From Rhodoferax sp. (lineage in GTDB: Bacteria > Pseudomonadota > Gammaproteobacteria > Burkholderiales > Burkholderiaceae_C), in NCBI GenBank assembly GCA_026224975.1, contig JAMFRW010000121.1, positions 1-35,140 on the forward strand: a stretch of 35,140 nucleotides of DNA, read 5' to 3'. Every line of letters starts with the position of its first letter. Within the stretch, counting starts at the first letter, position 1. Positions 15,226-24,162 of this stretch are shown one piece after another. The notes beneath the pieces are model-generated. The model had not been told where the DNA came from, ran no database searches, and worked only from the letters and a program-made list of their open reading frames with translations. The position numbers and the translations under genes are program-made.

Positions 15226-16692
15226 ATGGGCCAGGCCCACGATCGCCGCATGACAACACCCGTGCCGACACCACCGCGCGCGTGGCCGCGCTCGCCGGGG
15301 TGGCCCGTGATGGTGTGGCTCATGCTCGCCTGGCTTGTGTCATCGCAAGCGACATGGGCGCAAGACATCCCCAGCGAGCGCACCCTGCCCGACATGGCGG
15401 GTGCGGTCTCGCGTGAAGAATTGGTGGTGGTCAGCATCACCACCACCCGCCAGGTGCAGGCCACGGCGCTGGGTTTCGACCCCGATGCGGCCCTGCCTTC
15501 CGCGACCCGCGCCGGTGCTTCGCGGCCCCGGCCGCAGGCCCGCCGCCTGGAGCAGGAGCGCGAGATCGCCTCCGGCTTCATCATCGGCCGCGAGGGCGAG
15601 ATCATCACCAATGCGCATGTGGTGGCCGGCGTGGACGACGCCAAGATCCGCCTGCCGGATGGCCGCGTTTTCACCGGCCGCGTGATCGGGCTCGACCGGC
15701 TCACCGATGTGGCCTTGGTGAAGATCGAGGCGCATGACCTGCCTGTGGCAACCATCGGCGACAGCGCGTCGCTCGCCTCGGGCGAATGGGTCGTGGCCAT
15801 CGGCTCGCCCTTCGGCCTGAACAGCAGCATCACCGCGGGCGTGGTGAGTGCCACCAGCCGCATCCTGCCGGGCGAAACGCTCGGCTTGATCCAGACCGAT
15901 GTGGCCATCAACCCCGGCAGTTCGGGCGGGCCGCTCTTCAACCTGCGGGGCGAGGTGGTCGGCATCAATTCGATGGTGTTCTCGCTGACCGGCGGCTACA
16001 TGGGTGTCTCGTTCGCGGTGCCGATCGATGTGGCGATGAAGGTCGCGAACGAGCTTCGGGTGGCGGGCCGGGTTTCGCGCGGGCAGATCGGCGCCAAGAT
16101 CCAGCCGCTCACGCCGGAGCTGGCGCGGTCCTTCGGGTTCCTGCCGGCCAGTGGCGCACTGGTCACGCGCGTGGCCCACGGCAGCCCGGCCGAGCGCGGC
16201 GGCCTGCGCGGTGGCGACATCCTCATGGGCGTGGGCGAGCGGACCGATGCGAGCTTCGCGCAGCTTCAGCAGGAAGTCGGCGCCGCCCGCCCGGGGCAGC
16301 AGCTCACGTTCAATGTGTGGCGCGGTCATGCGATGCAACGCGTGGCACTCACGGTGGAAGAAGCGCCGGCCGACCTGCCCTTGCGCACGCTGCAGGCGTC
16401 GGTGGCCGATGTTCGCCTGGGCCTCAACCTCGGCGAGCTCTCCGCGGCGCGGCGGGAAGACCTGGGCGTGGAGAGCGGTGTGCCGGTGCTCGAATCGCAC
16501 GGTGCGGCCTGGCGCGCCGGCATTCTGTCGGACGACGTGATCGTGGCCGTGGGCGACAGGCCGGTGCGGAGCATCGCCGAATTCGACCTCGCCCTGGCGG
16601 CGCTTCCGAACAACCGGCCGGTCGCGCTGCTGGTGCTGCGCGGCCCGCTGATGACCTACATGGCGATCGAGCGGCCGGGCATCTCGCGCTGA
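15226..16692 (+). CDS. HtrA/Deg-family periplasmic serine protease
   Basis: A 488-residue trypsin-like protease with two PDZ domains, expected to degrade or chaperone misfolded envelope proteins. The signal segment spans about 27-45 (PVMVWLMLAWLVSSQATWA). Catalytic residues are His131 (TNAHVV), Asp161 (LTDVALV) and Ser233 (NPGSSGGPL). PDZ1 covers about 285-365 (AKIQPLTPELA, AERGGLRGGDILMGV) and PDZ2 about 385-480 (AAWRAGILSDDVIVAVGDRPV). The start at 15226 has AAGGG eight bases upstream; ATG 15250 and TTG 15202 are alternatives. It overlaps the convergent TerB-like gene by 37 bases. The N-terminal region before the protease domain is longer than in DegP and Arg-rich. Confidence 0.93.
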   Translation: MGQAHDRRMTTPVPTPPRAWPRSPGWPVMVWLMLAWLVSSQATWAQDIPSERTLPDMAGAVSREELVVVSITTTRQVQATALGFDPDAALPSATRAGASRPRPQARRLEQEREIASGFIIGREGEIITNAHVVAGVDDAKIRLPDGRVFTGRVIGLDRLTDVALVKIEAHDLPVATIGDSASLASGEWVVAIGSPFGLNSSITAGVVSATSRILPGETLGLIQTDVAINPGSSGGPLFNLRGEVVGINSMVFSLTGGYMGVSFAVPIDVAMKVANELRVAGRVSRGQIGAKIQPLTPELARSFGFLPASGALVTRVAHGSPAERGGLRGGDILMGVGERTDASFAQLQQEVGAARPGQQLTFNVWRGHAMQRVALTVEEAPADLPLRTLQASVADVRLGLNLGELSAARREDLGVESGVPVLESHGAAWRAGILSDDVIVAVGDRPVRSIAEFDLALAALPNNRPVALLVLRGPLMTYMAIERPGISR

Positions 16693-17108
16693 ACGGGCTT
16701 GTTCATGTCGGCGCCCGGCAGCGGTGCCGTCAGGTGCCAGCGGGCCAGCATGTACTCGAACAAGAGGCGCTCTGCATCGTTGACGCAGCCATCGGCTTCG
16801 ATGGCGGCCATGGCGAGCCGGCACACCCGCAAGCGCAGCGCGGGGTCGCTCAGGGCATCGAGGATCTCGTCGATGTGCACGATGTGGCCTGCAGGCAGCC
16901 AGGAGCAGCCGACCAGGCCCTCGCCGATCTCGGCGCGGCAAGCCACGGCCAGTTCGATGAAGCGCACGCGGCTCACGCCGAGGCTGACGAACGCATCGAG
17001 TTCGTCCAGCCGTTTCAGCTTGCTGCTGTCCAGACAGGCATCGGCGGCGGTCAGGAGTGCCAGCGCGTGAGCGGCGCATTCGGACGGGTAGGCCAGGGTC
17101 GCTTGCAT
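16656..17108 (-). CDS. TerB-like helical protein
   Basis: A 150-residue all-helical cytoplasmic protein. The second half, LRLRVCRLAMAAIEADGCVNDAERLLFEYML, has the TerB pattern (A-x-ADG-x-v-xx-Er). The first half repeats a similar layout (ALALLTAADACLDSSKLKRLDELD). TerB-like domains are small metal- or membrane-associated modules, often in stress genes; the exact role is unknown. The start at 17108 is fixed by GGAGA six to ten bases upstream (GTGGAGAACATC before ATG). A possible FNR-type dyad lies 66-81 bases upstream. Confidence 0.6.
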   Translation of the reverse strand: MQATLAYPSECAAHALALLTAADACLDSSKLKRLDELDAFVSLGVSRVRFIELAVACRAEIGEGLVGCSWLPAGHIVHIDEILDALSDPALRLRVCRLAMAAIEADGCVNDAERLLFEYMLARWHLTAPLPGADMNKPVQREMPGRSIAM

Positions 17109-17173
17109 GATGTTCTCCACAAAGGTGTCGAAGGGGATCGAGCCCACATCATGTTCGCCGCGCGTCGACGGGG

Positions 17174-17189
17174 CTTGACCTAGCGCAAG
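17174..17189. promoter_or_regulatory. Possible FNR/Anr-type dyad before the TerB-like gene
   Basis: CTTGACCTAGCGCAAG: near-palindrome CTTG...CTAG...CAAG, resembling TTGAT-N4-ATCAA with mismatches. On the minus strand it ends 65 bases before the start codon, a reasonable spot for activation from about -41. The nearest similar half-element in the window is TAGCGCAAG at 19425-19433 before the GAF gene. Confidence 0.35.
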
Positions 17190-17209
17190 GTTGCCGATGC
17201 GAGTGGCGC

Positions 17210-18826
17210 TTATGTACGCGGTGCTGATTCGAACCATCGCGCCAGCAGGCCGTCGATGTCGACCGGACCCTGGGTGAAGACCTCGATCGCATGGCACCGC
17301 TCGTCCTCGGTCAAGGGCTCCGCAAATGACAACTGACGCTCCAGCACTTCGACCGTTGCCTCCGAAGCATCGTTGCCCGCTTGCGCGCGCGCGAGGACGC
17401 GGTGGCGCAAGGTCTCGGTATCGGCGCAGCAATCGAGGATGGTGAACAAGGCGCCCTCCGCCATCGCGAGCGCGTGGAAGGCCTGCCGTTCGGAGTGCAT
17501 CAAGAAGGCCGCATCGACGATCACCGCCCTGCCCGCCTGCAGCAGGTCACGCGCGCTATCGCGCAGCCTGTCGAAGGTCATGCGCGTGGCCTCGGGCGAG
17601 TAGATGTCCACGCCCGCATCGCGGGAGCTGGCCAGCGCCGACAGGCCGAAAAGGCGCTTGCGCTCCACGTCCGATCGCAGGCGGATCGCCTCGGCCCGCC
17701 ACGCCAGCGCTTGTGCCACGGTCGACTTGCCGCTGCCCGAGAGGCCGTGCGTGATCAGCAGCCGCGGCGGCTTGCGCGGGCTGAAGGCAAGGGACTCGGC
17801 GACCGCGAGGTAGTCGATGTGGCACTTGCAGTCGCTGGGCCGAGCCTTGTCCATCAGCGAGCTCACCAGCGCCCGCACCAGCGCGCGGTAGACCTCGTAG
17901 AAGCGCAGCACGCGCGCGCCGGAACGGTCGCCGCTGTGCTGCAGGTAGGCGTCGAGGAAGCGGCTGGCCAGATCGCTCCGGCCGTGTGCCGCGAAGTCCA
18001 TGGTGAGGAAGGCGACTTCGCTCATCACGTCGATCTGCCTGAGCGCCGCGTCGAACTCGATGCAGTCGAAGGGCACGAGTTGGCCGTCGATCAGCACGAT
18101 GTTGGCCAGGTGAAGGTCGCCGTGGCATTCGCGGGTGGCGCCGTTGTTCGACCGTGCGCGCCAGCGTTCTGTGCCGATGGCCTCGGACTCGGCGATGAAC
18201 CAGTTGCGGAGTGCGGCGATTCGCTCGGCGTTTTCGGCTGCGTGGAGCTGATCGAGCAGCGCGGCGATGGCGGGCGGTATCGGTGGCGGATCATCCTTGC
18301 CCATCGGCGTCGGTGGCTGAGGCGACTGCAAGTGCGGTGCAGGCAACGCCGACGCATCGGAGCGATGAAACTCCGCCAGCCGCTGCGCCAGCCCATCCAC
18401 CCACGCGCTGTCGAAAGTGCCGGCTTTCAGCTGCTCGCAAGCCAGCGCCCCAAGCGGAAAGCGCTTCATGCAAACCGCGTACTCGATCGCCTCGCCATCG
18501 CCTTCCAGCATGGGCGCCGCCGCGCTGCCATGCAGGGGCACGACGGCCAAATAGAGCGATGCGGCAAGCCGGCGGTTCAGCCGCAACTCCTCTTCGCAAA
18601 AGTGCTTGCGCAGCGCCAGCGTGCCGAAGTCGACAAAGGCCAGGTGCACCGGTTTCTTGATCTTGTAGGCCAGCGTGTCGGTCAGCAGCACCCAGGAGAT
18701 GTGCGTCGGGATCAGCCGGACCTCCGCGCCGCTGTCGGCCTGAAGCCGCTTGCGAAAGGCATCGACGAGTCCGCGGCCGGCTTCGGGTAGCGCGTCTTTC
18801 AGCGGCTCATGCATCGGCGGGTCCAT
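17210..18826 (-). CDS. APH-like kinase fused to a P-loop kinase/ATPase
   Basis: A 538-residue two-domain protein. The N-terminal domain (about 20-330) resembles aminoglycoside phosphotransferases: the nucleotide-side KIKKPVHLAFVDFGTL, the catalytic loop HGDLHLAN (235-242) and the Mg-binding DCIEFD (254-259). The C-terminal domain starts with Walker A GLSGSGKST (361-369) and looks like the gluconate/adenylylsulfate-kinase-type P-loop family (AIRLRSDVERKRLFGL). This fused architecture is known as a conserved bacterial protein with no assigned substrate. It should not be read as an antibiotic resistance gene. A Pro-rich stretch (about 168-185) interrupts the first domain. The start is 18826 or 18814. 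Confidence 0.88.
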   Translation of the reverse strand: MDPPMHEPLKDALPEAGRGLVDAFRKRLQADSGAEVRLIPTHISWVLLTDTLAYKIKKPVHLAFVDFGTLALRKHFCEEELRLNRRLAASLYLAVVPLHGSAAAPMLEGDGEAIEYAVCMKRFPLGALACEQLKAGTFDSAWVDGLAQRLAEFHRSDASALPAPHLQSPQPPTPMGKDDPPPIPPAIAALLDQLHAAENAERIAALRNWFIAESEAIGTERWRARSNNGATRECHGDLHLANIVLIDGQLVPFDCIEFDAALRQIDVMSEVAFLTMDFAAHGRSDLASRFLDAYLQHSGDRSGARVLRFYEVYRALVRALVSSLMDKARPSDCKCHIDYLAVAESLAFSPRKPPRLLITHGLSGSGKSTVAQALAWRAEAIRLRSDVERKRLFGLSALASSRDAGVDIYSPEATRMTFDRLRDSARDLLQAGRAVIVDAAFLMHSERQAFHALAMAEGALFTILDCCADTETLRHRVLARAQAGNDASEATVEVLERQLSFAEPLTEDERCHAIEVFTQGPVDIDGLLARWFESAPRT

Positions 18827-18989
18827 GCATCAAAGTCTAGCCCGCACCTCCCGGCCCACGCTTGATGTCGATCAACGCCCGTTGCGCTGACCGGGGCCAC
18901 GTCGGCCAATTGCCGGCGACTCCATGACCGATCCGGGGCATCGCCCGCAAACCCGCGCCGGGCCACGCTCTCGCCGTTTTCGGCACAGC

Positions 18990-19024
18990 TTATCCACGTG
19001 GTTGTGCACCGCCGCAGTGGATAA
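18990..19024. repeat. Inverted repeat of two DnaA-box-like octamers
   Basis: TTATCCAC (18990-18997) and GTGGATAA (19017-19024) are perfect complements with 19 bases between them. Each is eight of nine bases of the DnaA box TTATCCACA. The inner sequence also contains CCACGTGG. The repeat lies just beyond the broken end of the transporter remnant. Confidence 0.55.
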
Positions 19025-19034
19025 CCTTGCGGGG

Positions 19035-19334
19035 TCAGTTCGACCGGATCTGCGGGATCACGCCAGCTGGAACACCGCCACCGCCTGCACCGGTTGCGGC
19101 GTTTGCTGCGAGAGGCCAGTTGCTGGCCGGCGATCTCGACGAAGCTTCGATCTGCACGCGCCCGGCGCCGACCATGTCGCTCGATTCGACAAAATCCGGC
19201 CGGTCGGTGCTGATCGCATCAGCGGCATGCGCGGGTGCCGCCAGCGCGGCGCAGACGGCTGCGGCGAGCGCGGTATGGGTCAAGGTACAGGCGGCGGCCG
19301 ACAAGGGCCGTGTGTCGAAACGAAATATCTGCAT
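19035..19334 (-). pseudogene. MetA-pathway-type outer-membrane transporter, N-terminal remnant
   Basis: The first 65 codons read as a normal protein: a signal peptide with a long Ala-rich core ending at APAHA, then AISTDRPDFVESSDMVGAGRVQIE. That is the conserved opening of the 'phenol MetA degradation' transporter-like beta-barrel family. About 30 further residues (SRSPASNWPLAANAATGAGGG) have no barrel character, and the frame stops at 99 residues instead of the usual 250 or so. No continuation was found in the other two frames. A deletion has removed the rest; the join is near 19135-19150. The gene is probably dead, though the signal peptide could still be expressed. Confidence 0.7.
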
Positions 19335-19472
19335 GGGACGACCGGGCCTCGCGGAGCATAAAAGGGCACTAGACCCTCATCGGCACATCCCGCCGTGACA
19401 GTAACGCCCTTGCGGCGTGTGCGATAGCGCAAGATCGGGGTCACGCCGACACGCAAAACAGGAGACACATCG

Positions 19473-20018
19473 TTGCTGGACATTACCGAGATCGACCGAC
19501 TCGCCTACCGCCTCCACGGCCGGGACATCACCCGACAGCAGTTCATCGAGGAGTGCGTGCGCTTCACGGCCGACGCGGTGGACTGCACGCGCTGCGGGCT
19601 ATGGGTTTTTCCGCGCGGTGACGCGGGGCGCGTCCTGCGCTGCCTTGGCATGTACGACCGCGACGCCGGGAACATGGTGAACGTGGAAGACCGGCAACAG
19701 GACAGCTCGGCCGCCTACTTCCGCGCGCTCGAAGACACCGGCCATGTGCTGGCGAACGACGCCCGCACCCACCCCGCCACCCAGGCCTTCTACGAGCGCG
19801 GCCTGGCGCCGCATGGCGTGCAGTCGCTGATGGCGGCGGCGTTTTCGCTCAACGGCAAGCTCTTTGGTGCGTTCACCTGCAGCCAGGTCGGTGAGCGCGT
19901 GGCCTGGTCGATCCGCCAACTGTCGATCCTGACCAGGATCGGCTCACGCGCCACGCTCGCGCTGGCATCGACGAGTTCGTCGCAACTCGACTCGTTTCTG
20001 GCCGACCTGGAGCCTTGA
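19473..20018 (+). CDS. GAF-domain protein with TTG start
   Basis: A 181-residue single GAF domain. Motifs in family order are FTADAVDCTRCGLWVFPRGD, LRCLGMYDRDAGNM, the GHVLANDARTHPATQAFYERGLAPHGVQSLMAAAFSLNGKLFGAFTC core, and a C-terminal helix. GAF domains bind small ligands or cyclic nucleotides, and no output domain is attached, so it may act on a separate partner. The TTG at 19473 is chosen as start because AGGAGA lies 8-13 bases before it; no ATG fits. The codon for residue 2 is Leu and homology begins at once. Expressed alone, convergent with the LysR gene downstream. Confidence 0.8.
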   Translation: MLDITEIDRLAYRLHGRDITRQQFIEECVRFTADAVDCTRCGLWVFPRGDAGRVLRCLGMYDRDAGNMVNVEDRQQDSSAAYFRALEDTGHVLANDARTHPATQAFYERGLAPHGVQSLMAAAFSLNGKLFGAFTCSQVGERVAWSIRQLSILTRIGSRATLALASTSSSQLDSFLADLEP

Positions 20019-20055
20019 GCGGCGCGTAAGCTGCGACGCGCGGCCTTCGGAGCAT

Positions 20056-20994
20056 TCAGCGTGGCTTCTTCAGCGGCCCCACTGTACGTTCCTCCACCGC
20101 CGCATTCGCCACCAGGAATTCCAGCACCGCCCGCACCCGCGCCGGCAGCCGCCCGGCCTTGCCCAGGCACACCGCGTGGATGGGTTCGACCTCACCCGGG
20201 TTGAAGGCTTCGAGCAGCGGCACCAGGCGGCCGGCGGCCAGATCGGCGCGTATGTGGTAGAGCGACAAGCGCCCGATGCCCACGCCTTCGAGGACGAGGC
20301 GCCGCAGCGTTTCCCCGTCGCCCGCGCGCACGTTGCCGATCAGCGGCACGGCGACCATTCGGCCGTCCACGCGCAAGGGCCAGTCGGGCACCTGACGGCG
20401 GTAGTTGGAGCCGAGCCGGTTGTGCGATTCGAGATCGCTCGGCAGACGCGGCGTGCCGCAACGCTTCAGGTAGGCAGGTGACGCGACGATGGCCTGGCCG
20501 GTTTCGCCGATGCGGCGAGCCACCAGCTCGGAAGGCGCGAGCCGGCCCCAGCGGATGGCGATGTCGGTGCGTTCGTCCATCAGGTCGACGACGCGGTCGG
20601 TGAGCACGATGTCGAGCGTGATCTCGGGGTGTTGCACCAGCAGCCGCGGCACCAGCGGGATCAGCACATGCTGGCCGAACGAAACGCTCGCGTTCACGCT
20701 CACCCGGCCGCGCGGCGCGGCAGCGGCCGAGACCTGGCGCTCGGCTTCGTCCAGATCGGCCAGCACGCGCATGCTGCGTTCGTAGAACTCGCGACCTTCG
20801 GGCGTGAGCTGCAGCTTGCGGGTGGAACGGTGCAGCAGGCGCGTGGCGAGCCGGGCTTCGAGCCGCGCGATCAGCTTGCTCACGGCCGATGGCGTCATGC
20901 CCAGCACCAGCGCCGCAGCCGAAAAACCGCCGCGTTCGACCACCTGCACGAAGGCGTCCATTTCACCGGAACGGTTGATGTCGATGCGCGGCAT
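20056..20994 (-). CDS. LysR-family regulator (divergent from MFS gene)
   Basis: A 312-residue LysR regulator. The winged helix spans about 10-70 (MDAFVQVVERGGFSAAALVLGMTPSAVSKLIARLEARLATRLLHR) and is followed by the periplasmic-binding-like effector domain (about 95-300; IAIRWGRL, GIGRLSLYHI). The pattern resembles the CrgA-like LysR subgroup. The start is 20994, or Met12 at 20961. It is divergent from the MFS gene 103 bases away, so it probably controls that exporter and itself. The effector is unknown. Confidence 0.93.
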   Translation of the reverse strand: MPRIDINRSGEMDAFVQVVERGGFSAAALVLGMTPSAVSKLIARLEARLATRLLHRSTRKLQLTPEGREFYERSMRVLADLDEAERQVSAAAAPRGRVSVNASVSFGQHVLIPLVPRLLVQHPEITLDIVLTDRVVDLMDERTDIAIRWGRLAPSELVARRIGETGQAIVASPAYLKRCGTPRLPSDLESHNRLGSNYRRQVPDWPLRVDGRMVAVPLIGNVRAGDGETLRRLVLEGVGIGRLSLYHIRADLAAGRLVPLLEAFNPGEVEPIHAVCLGKAGRLPARVRAVLEFLVANAAVEERTVGPLKKPR

Positions 20995-21096
20995 GCGGCC
21001 TCCGATCTCCTGGTGATTGATGACTTGAACTCACAGATGAAAGTCCCGCGGGCATTCTAGTCAGCAGCGGGTTTTCCCTGCACAGTCGCATCCATC

Positions 21097-22278
21097 ATGC
21101 CCATCGCCCTCCTCGCCCTCACCGCCGGTGCCTTCGGAATAGGCACCACCGAATTCGTCATCATGGGCCTGCTGCTGCAGGTCGCGACGGATCTCCACAC
21201 CACCATCGCCGGCGCCGGCCTGCTGATCTCGGGCTATGCGCTCGGGGTCGCCGTCGGCGCGCCGGTGCTGACCGTCATGACACGCAAGCTGCCGCGCAAG
21301 ACCGTGCTGCTCGCGTTGATGGTCATCTTCACGCTCGGCAACGCGGCCTGCGCGCTCGCGCCCAACTACGTGACGCTGATGGCCGCCCGCGTGCTGACGG
21401 CGCTGGCCCACGGCACCTTCTTCGGCGTAGGCTCGGTGGTCGCGGCCGGCCTGGTGCCGGCCGACAAGCGCGCCTCGGCCATTGCGATCATGTTCACCGG
21501 CCTCACCGCCGCCACGCTGCTCGGCGTGCCTGCCGGCGCGTGGCTGGGCCTGCACTACGGCTGGCGCGCGACCTTCTGGGCCGTGACGGCCATCGGCGCG
21601 CTCGCCATCGCGGTGCTCGCTGCCTTCGTGCCGAGCAGCAAGACTGCGGAACAACCCGGCTCGTTGCGCGACGAACTCTCGGTGCTGGCGCGACCGCAGG
21701 TGTGGCTGGGCCTGGCGATGACGGTGATGGGTTATGCCGGCGTCTTCACCGTGTTCACCTACATTCAGCCGCTGCTCACGCGCCTGGCGGGCCTCTCGGA
21801 AGGCGCCGTCTCTCCGGTGCTGCTGCTCTTCGGCGGCGGGCTGGCGGTCGGCAACATCCTGGGCGGCAAGCTCGCCGACCGCGCGGCCATGAAAGCGGTA
21901 ATCGCCACGCTTCTCGTGCTGGCCGTGGTGCTGGGTTCGATGCAGTTCGTGATCGGCTCGCCGTTGCCGGCCATCGTCTTCGTCGGCGTGCTCGGCGTGG
22001 CCGCGTTCGCGACCGTCGCGCCCCTGCAGCTCCGCGTGATGGAGATGGCCGCCGGCGCGGGGCAAAACCTCGCCTCCAGCCTCAACATCGCGGCCTTCAA
22101 CCTGGGCAATGCGATCGGCGCCTGGGTCGGCGGGCTGGTCATTGCCAGCGGGCCAGGGCTGGCCTCGCTCGGCTGGATGGCCGCGCTGCTCACGGCCACG
22201 GGGCTGGCCATCGCGCTCTGGAGCCGCGCGCTGGAACATCGCGGCGCGGCGGGCCGGCCGGCGGTCGCCGGCGCGTGA
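21097..22278 (+). CDS. MFS exporter, DHA1 (AraJ/YdhP-like) type
   Basis: A 393-residue 12-helix transporter. The N-terminus ALTAGAFGIGTTEFVIMGLL is the marker of the AraJ/YdhP subgroup, which exports sugars, purines or drugs. Also seen are MTRKLPRKTVLL (motif A), RVLTALAHGTFFGVGSVVAAGLV (motif B) and GVPAGAWLGLHYGWRATFW (motif C region). It lies in the inner membrane and works by proton antiport. Divergent from the LysR gene, which likely regulates it. It ends 20 bases before the convergent SDR gene. Confidence 0.92.
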   Translation: MPIALLALTAGAFGIGTTEFVIMGLLLQVATDLHTTIAGAGLLISGYALGVAVGAPVLTVMTRKLPRKTVLLALMVIFTLGNAACALAPNYVTLMAARVLTALAHGTFFGVGSVVAAGLVPADKRASAIAIMFTGLTAATLLGVPAGAWLGLHYGWRATFWAVTAIGALAIAVLAAFVPSSKTAEQPGSLRDELSVLARPQVWLGLAMTVMGYAGVFTVFTYIQPLLTRLAGLSEGAVSPVLLLFGGGLAVGNILGGKLADRAAMKAVIATLLVLAVVLGSMQFVIGSPLPAIVFVGVLGVAAFATVAPLQLRVMEMAAGAGQNLASSLNIAAFNLGNAIGAWVGGLVIASGPGLASLGWMAALLTATGLAIALWSRALEHRGAAGRPAVAGA

Positions 22279-22297
22279 GGCCTCGTCGAAGTTCGCG

Positions 22298-23077
22298 TCA
22301 GAGCAGCATCCCGCCCGACACCTCGATCCGCTGACCGGTGATCCAGCGGTTGTCGGCCTGCAGCAGGCTGGAGATAGCGCCGCCGATGTCGTCCGGCAGG
22401 CCCACGCGGCCGAGGGCGGTCATCGATTTGACCATCGCGTTCAAGTCGGCGTTGTCACGCACCGCGCCACCGCCGAAGTCGGTTTCGATCGCACCCGGTG
22501 CCACCACGTTGACGGCGATGCCGCGCGGGCCCAGCTCCTTCGCCAGGTAGCGCGTCAGCACCTCGATGCCGCCCTTCATCGTGGCGTAGGTGGCATAACC
22601 CGGCAACGAAAAGCGCGCCAGACCGCTCGAGATGTTGACGATGCGCCCGCCATCGGCGATCAGCGGCAGCAGCTTTTGCGTGAGGAAGAACGGGCCCTTG
22701 AGGTGGATGTTCATCAGCGTGTCGAACTGCGCTTCTGTCGTCTGCTCGAAGCTTGCGTGGATGCCGATGCCGGCATTGTTGACGAGGTGGTCGAAGCGCT
22801 CGCGCTGCCAGACTTCGGCGAGCGATTGCTTCACTTGGGCGGCGAAGGCGTCGAAGCCGTTGGCATCGCCCACATCCAGCGGCAAGGCCACCGCGAGACG
22901 GCCCATGGCCTGGATCTCGGCCACGACTTGCTGGGCTTCCTCGGCGCCGCTGCGGTAGGTCAGGATCACATCGCTGCCGCGGCGCGCCAGATGCAGCGCA
23001 GTGTTCTTGCCGAGGCCGCGGCTGCCGCCGGTGATGAGGGCGATGGGGGTGTTTGCGTTGGAAGCGGTGGTGGTCAT
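22298..23077 (-). CDS. SDR-family oxidoreductase
   Basis: A 259-residue classical SDR. The NAD(P) loop is TGGSRGLG (16-23), with NNAG, the catalytic SSGLARFSLPGY-YATMK region, and the FabG-like C-terminal PDDIGGAISSLLQADNRWITGQRIEVSGG. The start at 23077 follows GGAAC ten bases upstream; the longer frame to 23131 reads into the promoter. It is divergent from a LysR gene (gap 110 bases), the typical layout of a regulator with its oxidoreductase target. The substrate is unknown. Confidence 0.92.
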   Translation of the reverse strand: MTTTASNANTPIALITGGSRGLGKNTALHLARRGSDVILTYRSGAEEAQQVVAEIQAMGRLAVALPLDVGDANGFDAFAAQVKQSLAEVWQRERFDHLVNNAGIGIHASFEQTTEAQFDTLMNIHLKGPFFLTQKLLPLIADGGRIVNISSGLARFSLPGYATYATMKGGIEVLTRYLAKELGPRGIAVNVVAPGAIETDFGGGAVRDNADLNAMVKSMTALGRVGLPDDIGGAISSLLQADNRWITGQRIEVSGGMLL

Positions 23078-23187
23078 GGTGCGTTCCGTTTCAGGTGGGG
23101 TTGCGATGAAAGCAACTTTATGGCGAAACAATCAGCCGATAAACTGGCCGAAACCTACATCACTGTTCTCCCGGAACTAACAATCCA

Positions 23188-24162
23188 ATGGACCTGGATA
23201 CGCTGCGCATCTTCGTCAAGGTGGCCGAGCTGGCGAGCTTCACCCGCGCGGCCGAGCAGCTCGGCATGGCCAAGCCGCGTGCCTCGATGGGCGTGCAGCA
23301 GCTCGAATCGCAGCTCGGCACGCGCCTGCTCCACCGCACCACGCGCACGGTGCGCATGACGCCCGACGGCGAGCAGTTCTTCGAGCGCGCGCTGGTGCTG
23401 CTGTCGGATGCCGACGAGTTGCAGACGCTGTTCGAGCGCTCGCCCAGCGGCCTGCGCGGCCGGCTGCGCGTCGACCTGCCGCATTCCATGGCGAGCTGGT
23501 ATGTGATCCCGAGGCTGCCGGAGTTTCTGGCGGCGCACCCGCAGCTCGAGATCGAACTGAGCGCGACAGATCGCCGGGTGGATGTGGTGCACGAAGGCTT
23601 CGATTGCGTGGTGCGCGTCGGCGCCCTGCCCGACTCGGGTCTGGTCGCGCGGCGGCTCGGCGAGTTGCAGGTGATCAACGGTGCGAGCCCGGCTTACCTG
23701 CGCCAATACGGCGTGCCGCATACGCTGGAAGATTTGGCGAAGCACCGGCTGGTGCACTACACGCAAACGCTGGGTGCCACGCCGCCGGGCTTCGACTACA
23801 CGGAGGATGGCGTCGCACGGGTGCTGCCCATGCGCGGCGTGATCACCGTCAACAACTCCGATGCGTACCACGCCGCCTGCCTGGCGGGACTGGGCATCAT
23901 CCAGGCGCCGGGACAAGGGCTACGCGATGCGATTGCCGAAGGGCTGGCCGTGGAGGTGCTGCCGCAGTTCCAGGCGGCGCCCATGCCGGTCTCGCTGCTG
24001 TACCCGCACCGGCGCAATCTTTCGAAGCGCGTGCAGGCTTTCATGAACTGGCTGGCCGAGGTGCTGGCGCCGCAGTTGGCGGTGAGTGAGGGCGCGGTTG
24101 CGACTGCGGGGTCGCGTGGCCCGGTCAGCGAAGCGAGTGCAAGTAAACCAGCAGATCGCTGA
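23188..24162 (+). CDS. LysR-family regulator (divergent from SDR gene)
   Basis: A 324-residue LysR regulator. The helix-turn-helix is in MDLDTLRIFVKVAELASFTRAAEQLGMAKPRASMGVQQLESQLGTRLLHR (1-50). The effector domain runs to about 295 (CVVRVGALPDSGLVARRLG, NNSDAYHAACLAGLGIIQAPG). The last dozen residues (VSEASASKPADR) are read from sequence that, on the other strand, is the end of a cytochrome c gene. The natural C-terminus may therefore have been replaced. It probably controls the SDR gene and itself. Confidence 0.92.
   Translation: MDLDTLRIFVKVAELASFTRAAEQLGMAKPRASMGVQQLESQLGTRLLHRTTRTVRMTPDGEQFFERALVLLSDADELQTLFERSPSGLRGRLRVDLPHSMASWYVIPRLPEFLAAHPQLEIELSATDRRVDVVHEGFDCVVRVGALPDSGLVARRLGELQVINGASPAYLRQYGVPHTLEDLAKHRLVHYTQTLGATPPGFDYTEDGVARVLPMRGVITVNNSDAYHAACLAGLGIIQAPGQGLRDAIAEGLAVEVLPQFQAAPMPVSLLYPHRRNLSKRVQAFMNWLAEVLAPQLAVSEGAVATAGSRGPVSEASASKPADR

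Noticed and set aside
17210-18826. Aminoglycoside resistance gene
   Set aside because: The APH-like domain is fused to a P-loop kinase, an architecture found in conserved housekeeping-type proteins rather than in resistance enzymes.
21061-22239. Open frame of 392 codons on the minus strand under the second MFS gene
   Set aside because: Low-complexity charged product, antisense shadow of a clear DHA1 transporter.
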